A DNA stretch of 64,000 bases from Firmicutes bacterium ADurb.Bin193 (GTDB lineage Bacteria > Bacillota > Clostridia > Monoglobales > Firm-18): contig MWCQ01000013.1 in assembly GCA_002070105.1 (NCBI GenBank), forward strand, positions 1 through 64,000, read 5' to 3'. Shown here piece after piece: positions 59,004 through 64,000 of this stretch. The first letter of the stretch is position 1. Every line of letters starts with the position of its first letter. A program made the position numbers and the translations under genes. The notes below the pieces were generated by a model. It worked only from the letters and a program-made list of their open reading frames with translations. It did not search any database and was not told the origin of the DNA.

Positions 59004-59428
59004 TCCTTTATTCTGATTATTGTCATAAGCTTTGAGTTCGGTACAGCTCCCTTTGTTTCTATGCGATACAGACCGTAGTTCGGCTTCAGCTTGGCTGCAA
59101 ACTCATAATTTTCAGGCGCTGTTATTTCTTTTTTTATTTTACCGTCCGCCTTTAATGTGAGCTTTACTTCACCGATACCAACTGCGATAATACAAATATC
59201 ATGTGATTGTGAAAAATCGTAAAGCTGACGCACTGTGTGTACGTCAGCCTTAACCGATTCTATTGTATTTATATTTTGAGCTATCGCAGTGATTTCCTTA
59301 TCTCTTGCATAGGTTTGCTTGTAATAACCGTTTACAATAAGCAGGGAGGTCATCGAAATTGCCGAAACCAAAAGTATGGATATAAGTCCTTCAACAAGTG
59401 TAAAACCCCTGCGTTTACGTTTTATCAT
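59000..59428 (-). CDS. Pseudopilin (PilV/GspI-like)
   Basis: A 142-aa prepilin with cleavage site KRRG-FTLVEGLISILLVSA and a long N-terminal helix. The short globular part resembles GspI/PilV minor pilins. It overlaps the major-pilin-like gene upstream by four bases. With the PilX- and PilW-like proteins it would form the tip complex. Confidence 0.9.
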   Translation of the reverse strand: MIKRKRRGFTLVEGLISILLVSAISMTSLLIVNGYYKQTYARDKEITAIAQNINTIESVKADVHTVRQLYDFSQSHDICIIAVGIGEVKLTLKADGKIKKEITAPENYEFAAKLKPNYGLYRIETKGAVPNSKLMTIIRIKE

Positions 59429-60042
59429 TTCTTATACTTCAAAGCAGCTACACCGCCTGTGATGGAAACGGATGCGGCTGTGTTCGATGTGATACCGCCG
59501 ATTGAAGCAGAGGTAATATTTGAGCTGAATCCCGATGTAGCGGAACTGATCTTGCCATCGTCAAATACTGTTGCCATTACAAAATCGCCTGTACCGTCAA
59601 GCTTTGAGTCCTTGCCGCCTGACAGGAACATAATAGCACCGCTGTTGGGATTTACGCCTGTACCGGTCGGCGTTACAATTTGCAGCGTATAATTCTGATT
59701 CCAGGGGTCATTTTGAGCGCATTTGCCTGTTGTATCGAACTGCAGCGCCGCATCAAGATACTGGTTAATACCGCCGTTTGCCACACATAATGTGGCAAGA
59801 GTATTATGCTTCGACACGCCTGCATTTTCGCGCATTAACTGCTCTGCGGCAAGCTCGAAGGAACGGAAGTCTGATTTTACGCCTGTTTCACGAGCCGAGT
59901 TTGATGCAAAATCAATTCTCGGTACAAATACCATGAATAACAAGCCGATTACAACGATTACGACCAAGATTTCCACCAAGGTAAAGCCGGGCTTTTTCTG
60001 TGCAATTTTCTTACTGTTTGCTTTGTGCATTAAATTTCTCAT
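59425..60042 (-). CDS. Major-pilin-like protein (GspG/PilA type), copy 2
   Basis: A 205-aa prepilin with KKPG-FTLVEILVVIVVIGLL as cleavage site and helix. The pilin body has DPWNQNYTLQIVTPTGTG and a Gly/Ser/Thr-rich end with AASVSITGGVAALKYKK. Its first 60 residues are almost identical to those of the pilin at 60064-60642, whereas the rest differs, so the two are tandem duplicates. Probably a major or alternative fibre subunit. Confidence 0.93.
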   Translation of the reverse strand: MRNLMHKANSKKIAQKKPGFTLVEILVVIVVIGLLFMVFVPRIDFASNSARETGVKSDFRSFELAAEQLMRENAGVSKHNTLATLCVANGGINQYLDAALQFDTTGKCAQNDPWNQNYTLQIVTPTGTGVNPNSGAIMFLSGGKDSKLDGTGDFVMATVFDDGKISSATSGFSSNITSASIGGITSNTAASVSITGGVAALKYKK

Positions 60043-60063
60043 ATTATATTATCCTCCTTCAGA

Positions 60064-60642
60064 TTAAAGCGTAGGCAGAGTTGTGCTATTTGCTTCGATA
60101 TCCGAGCTAAAGCCGTCTGTCCATGTATTGATTACACCGTTTACATATGTTACCGTAATAATAAAGTCATCGGTTGTGGTTGCGTTTGCAACAGCAGTTA
60201 CATTTGCCGTACCGTTTTTACCTGTGCATACAAAGGTCATTGTACTGTTATTCGAGCCTTTTTTGGAATTGGTATAAAGCTTGTATGGCTGATTCCACGG
60301 GTCTTTTTGTGCGCAAGTGCCGCTTGTAAACTGCAGTGCCGGGTCAAGATATTTATTAAGCTTTGCTTCAATATCCGCCTGACCGCCGTCACCAGCTGTA
60401 GCATTTGATACGAATGCCATTCCTGCGTTCTCACGAAGCACTTGTTCCGCTGCCAAGCTGAATGAACGGAAGTCTGATTTTACGCCTGTTTCACGAGCCG
60501 AGTTTGATACGAAATCAATTCTCGGTACAAATACCATGAACAGCAAGCCGATTACAACGATTACAACCAAGATTTCTACCAATGTGAAGCCGGGTTTCTT
60601 ATGTACCATTTTTCTGTTTGTTCTGCGAACTAAATTTCTCAT
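60064..60642 (-). CDS. Major-pilin-like protein (GspG/PilA type), copy 1
   Basis: A 192-aa prepilin and the first gene of the unit. Cleavage site KKPG-FTLVEILVVIVVIGLL as in its duplicate; the globular part has DPWNQPYKLYTNSKKGSN and an Asn/Thr-rich end. GGAGG stands eight bases before ATG and a TATAAT-type -10 lies about 25 bases upstream, after a terminator, so the pilin genes can be expressed more strongly than the assembly genes. Confidence 0.93.
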   Translation of the reverse strand: MRNLVRRTNRKMVHKKPGFTLVEILVVIVVIGLLFMVFVPRIDFVSNSARETGVKSDFRSFSLAAEQVLRENAGMAFVSNATAGDGGQADIEAKLNKYLDPALQFTSGTCAQKDPWNQPYKLYTNSKKGSNNSTMTFVCTGKNGTANVTAVANATTTDDFIITVTYVNGVINTWTDGFSSDIEANSTTLPTL

Positions 60643-60665
60643 TGAATAATACCTCCAAATTTTTT

Positions 60666-60671
60666 ATTATA
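60666..60671 (-). promoter_or_regulatory. Possible -10 box of the pilin unit
   Basis: On the minus strand TATAAT lies 24 bases before the first pilin's ATG and just after a terminator. A good -35 box is not evident at 17 bases upstream, so regulation by an activator is possible. Confidence 0.45.
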
Positions 60672-60703
60672 TATTTTTTGCTGTCCGGTCACTGCTTTTG
60701 CCG

Positions 60704-60745
60704 TAAAAAAATCACCGCCCTTCCGCTATGGAATTAAGCCGTGAT
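60704..60745 (-). terminator. Intrinsic terminator before the pilin unit
   Basis: On the minus strand ATCAC pairs with GTGAT with an inner TTCC/GGAA stem, followed by TTTTTTT. It ends the PilC-side transcript directly after the 97-aa gene. Confidence 0.7.
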
Positions 60746-60746
60746 A

Positions 60747-61040
60747 TCAGACAGTTTTTTTATTATAGTTTGCAGCAATGAATTCCTCAAGCTGCTCTTT
60801 CTTTGCTTCTCTTGTTCCCATAAGTCCGTATTCATCCAAGAATTGAAGCGTCATATCATTCTCCGCAATCCATCTCAGATATTTATCTACTACTGTTCCG
60901 AACATTGGTGTGAAACAACTGCATTCATTTTTGTTTAAACAAGCTATGTGCGGACAAAATGCACTTTTGGGATCAAGTATATAACTGTTTTTACCCGTTT
61001 GGCATTTTGGGCAAAGCTGCTTATTTTCTTTATTGTCCAT
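60747..61040 (-). CDS. Cys-rich zinc-binding-like small protein
   Basis: A 97-aa protein with N-terminal cysteines and histidine (LCPKCQTGK; SAFCPHIACLNKNECSCF), suited to one or two zinc sites, and a helical C-terminus (DKYLRWIAENDMTLQFLDEY). I do not recognise it. It lies between PilC and the pilins, and is followed by a terminator. It could be a small regulator of the pilus unit. Confidence 0.6.
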   Translation of the reverse strand: MDNKENKQLCPKCQTGKNSYILDPKSAFCPHIACLNKNECSCFTPMFGTVVDKYLRWIAENDMTLQFLDEYGLMGTREAKKEQLEEFIAANYNKKTV

Positions 61041-61065
61041 TTGGAAAACTCCTTTTTACATATTT

Positions 61066-62277
61066 CTACATCATAGTGTCCACCAGTGACAGGATCGGCA
61101 AATACATAGCCATGACCACTGTGCCGGCGAGCAAGCCTACTAATATTATCATGATAGGTTCAATTAAACCGGTTATTTTCTTAATGCTTGCGTCAACTTC
61201 TTTTTCATATTGAGCAGCAATTTTATTTAAAATTCCTGTTATTCGTCCGGCGTTCACTCCAACCTCAATCAGTTGAATCATAAGCGGAGGGAAGCTTCGT
61301 GTTTTAGCAAGTGCTGACGACAGACTTTCACCTGACATCTCCACAAGCTTTGACGCGCTCTCCGTAGCCGCTTTCAGCTTACCGTTTTTGATAGCCGACT
61401 GCGTCACCGCAAGTGAGGGGACAAGTGCAATTCCCGAATCCTGAATTGCCGAAAGATTTCTGCAAAATCGGCTCATCTCAATTTTCATCAGCATACTGCC
61501 GATAATCGGAAGCTTCAGTTTGAAGGTATCCACGGTCAGCTTGAAATGCTTTTGCTTCATCATTTTTTTGTACATTACAACTGCCGCAATAACTCCGATT
61601 ATCATGTACGGGGTAGATGCTTTCATAAATCCCGAAACGCCTATTACAATCTGTGTAATCGCCGGAAGCTCGCCGCCAAGAGACATTAGGGTTGCCGAAA
61701 GTGCGGGAACAACCATTGTCATGAGTACCCACAACACAATCACCATGACCGATAAAATCAGGCAGGGATATATCATTGCATTTTTTATTTTACCTGAAAA
61801 CTCGAGGTCACGTTCATATTGCTTTACAAGCCTTTCAAGTGCTTCGGGAACATTACCGCTTTGCTCTCCGGCTTCAAGTTGCTTTATCGTTGAAACATCG
61901 AAAAAGCCTGTAGTATTTAATGCCTCATGCAGAGGCATACCTGTTCTTGTCTTTTCCGCAACAAGCCTTGCGATGTATTTCAATTTTTTATCGACACCGC
62001 TGTCACGAAGAATGAGGAGAGCATTGTTCTGCGGAAGATTTGTTCCGAGCATAAAGGAAAGCTGATCGAAAAAATCCTTGATATTTTTCTTTTTTATTCG
62101 GTGACTCATGCCGTACATTGTGCGCCGAATATTAAATACATCCTGCATCGGTGCAATTGTTATAACCGTAAAGCCTCTTGCAATAAGATTTTCCGCTGCT
62201 GTTTCCATATCGTCTGATGTTGTAACGCCTTTTTTTACTTTGCCGCCAAAGCGTGCCGTATAATCATAATACTCCAT
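61066..62277 (-). CDS. pilC: PilC/GspF-type platform protein
   Basis: A 403-aa T2SSF-family inner-membrane protein, started at the ATG overlapping the PilO-like stop (TGATG). Two T2SSF repeats are seen: DFFDQLSFMLGTNLPQNNAL...TKQLEAGEQSGN-type in the first half and EMSRFCRNLSAIQDSGIALV in the second, with three membrane helices (CLILSVMVIVLWVLMTMVVP; PIMIILVGLLAGTVVMAMYL). It is the platform of the T4P or T2SS-like machine. The motor ATPase PilB is not in view and should lie to the right of the window. Confidence 0.95.
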   Translation of the reverse strand: MEYYDYTARFGGKVKKGVTTSDDMETAAENLIARGFTVITIAPMQDVFNIRRTMYGMSHRIKKKNIKDFFDQLSFMLGTNLPQNNALLILRDSGVDKKLKYIARLVAEKTRTGMPLHEALNTTGFFDVSTIKQLEAGEQSGNVPEALERLVKQYERDLEFSGKIKNAMIYPCLILSVMVIVLWVLMTMVVPALSATLMSLGGELPAITQIVIGVSGFMKASTPYMIIGVIAAVVMYKKMMKQKHFKLTVDTFKLKLPIIGSMLMKIEMSRFCRNLSAIQDSGIALVPSLAVTQSAIKNGKLKAATESASKLVEMSGESLSSALAKTRSFPPLMIQLIEVGVNAGRITGILNKIAAQYEKEVDASIKKITGLIEPIMIILVGLLAGTVVMAMYLPILSLVDTMM

Positions 62278-63245
62278 CAAAGCACCTCGCCGTCATATAA
62301 AAAGCTGTTTGAGAGGTCATTTGGGTCTGAATACATTATGAACTGCACCGTTATATTAAGCCGCATCACATCGCTTGAGGATAGTCCTTCCGAATACGAA
62401 CTGTTATTTGTCAGCAGGGTTATTTTGTATTTTCCGTTTGATTTAGCTGACAGCTCAAGTAGCTTATTAAGCCTGTCTGTAATGTTTTCATCTTTTGGCT
62501 CCGGACTTGGTTCGGGAGTTTGCGGTTGCTGCGGCTGTGGTTCGGGTTGAGGCGTCGGAGTGGGTGTCTGTGGTATCTCCGGCACAGGAACCGCTTCTTG
62601 CGGCATTTGATTTGGTGTGGTATAAAACTCATCGGGGAATACAAAATCATCCTCCGGTTTTGTTTCATCTGCAGGAGCTTCCTCTTTTTCAGGTGTCTCA
62701 TCCTTATACCATTCAAGCTTTGATATGCCGTCAAAAAACCTCGTCAGATATGAGAAATTATCATTCTGACGAAGCGACATTCCGCCAACGGAATAGCGTA
62801 TTCCGATATTGTCAATCGCCTCACACACCTTGTTTATACCCGAAAGCGTTCCCCGAAGCTCAAAATCGAACTGCATTTTCCATACGCCGTTTCCCTCGTC
62901 AGTTGCTCCGAGATTGTTAAACTTAATAAGCTCTGTATTGTTTTCTCCGCATTTCTGACCGAGATATACCAAAAAATCCTCTTTGTTCAGGCTCTTGCCG
63001 CCCTGCGTTTCTCTGTAGCTGTCGATGTTCTGAACAAGCTTTGAGTTTTCGCTTTCCAGCTCCTTTATTTTCTTTTCAAGAGGTGTCTGATCGCCGATTT
63101 TACCCTTTAAATCCTGCTCCTGCACTCTAAGCTCTGCAATTTTAGCATTAGTCGGTGTCCATAAAAAATTGTAGCCTAAATATGTGACTATACCGAGCAT
63201 AAGAACAAGCAGGATGCACTTGTCACGAATACTAAGCTTATTCAA
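62277..63245 (-). CDS. PilO/GspM-like assembly protein
   Basis: A 322-aa protein: a short cytoplasmic start, one membrane helix (CILLVLMLGIVTYLGYNFLW), a coiled coil (AKIAELRVQEQDLKGKIGDQ), then a ferredoxin-like fold with FDFELRGTLSGINKVCEAID, the PilO core. A long Pro/Gln/Glu linker (about 200-255, with TPTPTPQPEPQPQQPQTPEP) leads to a second small domain. PilO proteins connect the platform to outer parts. It overlaps both neighbours by three to four bases. Confidence 0.82.
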   Translation of the reverse strand: MNKLSIRDKCILLVLMLGIVTYLGYNFLWTPTNAKIAELRVQEQDLKGKIGDQTPLEKKIKELESENSKLVQNIDSYRETQGGKSLNKEDFLVYLGQKCGENNTELIKFNNLGATDEGNGVWKMQFDFELRGTLSGINKVCEAIDNIGIRYSVGGMSLRQNDNFSYLTRFFDGISKLEWYKDETPEKEEAPADETKPEDDFVFPDEFYTTPNQMPQEAVPVPEIPQTPTPTPQPEPQPQQPQTPEPSPEPKDENITDRLNKLLELSAKSNGKYKITLLTNNSSYSEGLSSSDVMRLNITVQFIMYSDPNDLSNSFLYDGEVL

Positions 63246-64000
63246 TTTGCCACCTCCGTCATGCTACCTGCCTTTTTATCCATGACAGGCTGCACAGATT
63301 TTTCACGTACAGCACCGTATGGTGTTATTACGACATCGTCCTCGGAAATACGGTCAAACCCGAATCTTTCAAAATCAAAGTATTTATCAAGCTCTGATTC
63401 TGTCGCCGCATTGTTTTTCTGGTTTATAATGTATTTTCCGTAATCTGCAGCACAGATGATATCGGTACACAAATCATACTCGGAGAGCTTTTCAATATAT
63501 CCGAGCGCTTCGTCCATATCCTGACAAGCGGTGTAATTCATTACAGCCTTAAACTTATGAAGCTGTCCTTTTTCCTCAAGCTTTTTAACTGCATGGGCAA
63601 GAGTATTCATGTCCTCAATCTGTCCGGCTGTACATATTGCACCATGTAAATTCGGAATAAGGCTCTGTACCTCCCACAGTTCACATTCATTAAAGGATTC
63701 CACTCCGAGCAGTGACTTTTGCGCCTGCAAGTATTCTTCATCCGCCGGAAGACATATAACAGTTTTCTTATCCGCATTTTCTATGCGAAGTTTAAAAATA
63801 TAGTCCTCACTGCCAAGATTATCAAGCGGTGTCACTCCGTCATACAGCTCCTTGAACTCATCAGACGCATTCATGAAGTATCCGTTTTCCGTAAAAATCC
63901 CATGCTCCGTTTCACGCCTGTCCCGACCGATTTTCTCCATGTCAAGATATTCAAGAACCTTTTCGGGTAGCTCCTTTAATTCAGCTATGAATCCGTTATC
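63242..64000 (-). CDS. ArdA-like protein in the pilus operon, 5' end cut by window edge
   Basis: The frame is open to the window edge (253 codons without a stop), so the start lies to the right. The first part within view (VLEYLDMEKIGRD) is helical. From about the middle, MNTLAHAVKKLEEKGQLHKF, KAVMNYTACQDMDEALGYIE and IICAADYGKYIINQ resemble the last part of ArdA-type antirestriction proteins, which mimic DNA. It takes the position of PilM or PilN before PilO, but neither signature is seen. It may thus be a fusion or an ArdA-like element protein. Function is uncertain. Confidence 0.5.
   Translation of the reverse strand, partial: DNGFIAELKELPEKVLEYLDMEKIGRDRRETEHGIFTENGYFMNASDEFKELYDGVTPLDNLGSEDYIFKLRIENADKKTVICLPADEEYLQAQKSLLGVESFNECELWEVQSLIPNLHGAICTAGQIEDMNTLAHAVKKLEEKGQLHKFKAVMNYTACQDMDEALGYIEKLSEYDLCTDIICAADYGKYIINQKNNAATESELDKYFDFERFGFDRISEDDVVITPYGAVREKSVQPVMDKKAGSMTEVAN

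Noticed and set aside
1-64000. CRISPR array, tRNA or rRNA genes
   Set aside because: No regularly spaced direct repeats and no cloverleaf or rRNA-like sequence was seen, apart from the boxA-like site.

Overview
The window reads as a large piece of an integrative and conjugative element (ICE) from a low-GC, probably gut-dwelling Clostridia-type Firmicute. Clues are the A+T-rich codon use, AGGAGG-type ribosome sites, SpoVG, PrgI, DUF4320 and DUF6133-type element proteins, a large serine recombinase and a MobP-type relaxase. No tRNA, rRNA or CRISPR array was seen. Every protein gene I can support lies on the minus strand, so transcription runs from high to low coordinates. The window starts inside the recombinase and ends inside a type IV pilus operon, so neither element end is visible.

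Layout from left to right. (1) 1-3.6 kb, integration and regulation: large serine recombinase (cut by the edge), a small SHOCT-like protein, a structured non-coding stretch, a sigma-70 region-4-like protein with a hairpin at its start, tandem terminators and a XRE regulator. (2) 3.7-12.9 kb, cargo: a UDG-like protein, a WYL regulator, a frameshifted small secreted protein, a 755-aa protein of unknown function paired with an EEP-family nuclease, a YolD/UvrX-type mutagenic polymerase pair, and three small metabolic or membrane genes. (3) 13.0-25.5 kb, one long defence operon: XRE repressor, SNF2 helicase, DUF4238 protein, catalytically degenerate Argonaute (PIWI), SIR2 protein, type III Mod, PIN-like protein, type III Res. 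A strong promoter with a palindrome over its -10 box precedes it. This is the most unusual locus in the window. (4) 25.6-26.1 kb, the 3' remnant of a group II intron, between cargo and transfer module. (5) 26.2-41 kb, conjugation: HTH protein, VirD4 coupling ATPase, toprim primase-like protein, relaxase, accessory proteins, NlpC/P60 hydrolase, VirB4, VirB3/PrgI, VirB6 and VirB2-like proteins. (6) 41.2-49.6 kb, a Tad/Flp-type pilus set with prepilin peptidase, interleaved with ankyrin, SpoVG and YodL proteins. (7) 49.6-64 kb, a second, classical type IV pilus or type II-like set: six pilins or pseudopilins, PilC and PilO-like proteins, several large secreted Ig-like/BIG2 proteins, and an ArdA-like protein at the edge.

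Together the genes would let the element excise, build a mating apparatus that may include two pilus systems sharing one visible prepilin peptidase, and protect the host against other mobile DNA. The defence operon appears to be a type III restriction system with an SNF2 helicase into which a pAgo-SIR2-DUF4238 module has been inserted. Several accessory proteins of the transfer region share glutamine- and methionine-rich C-terminal tails. Functional statements rest on motif reading by eye; no database search was run.
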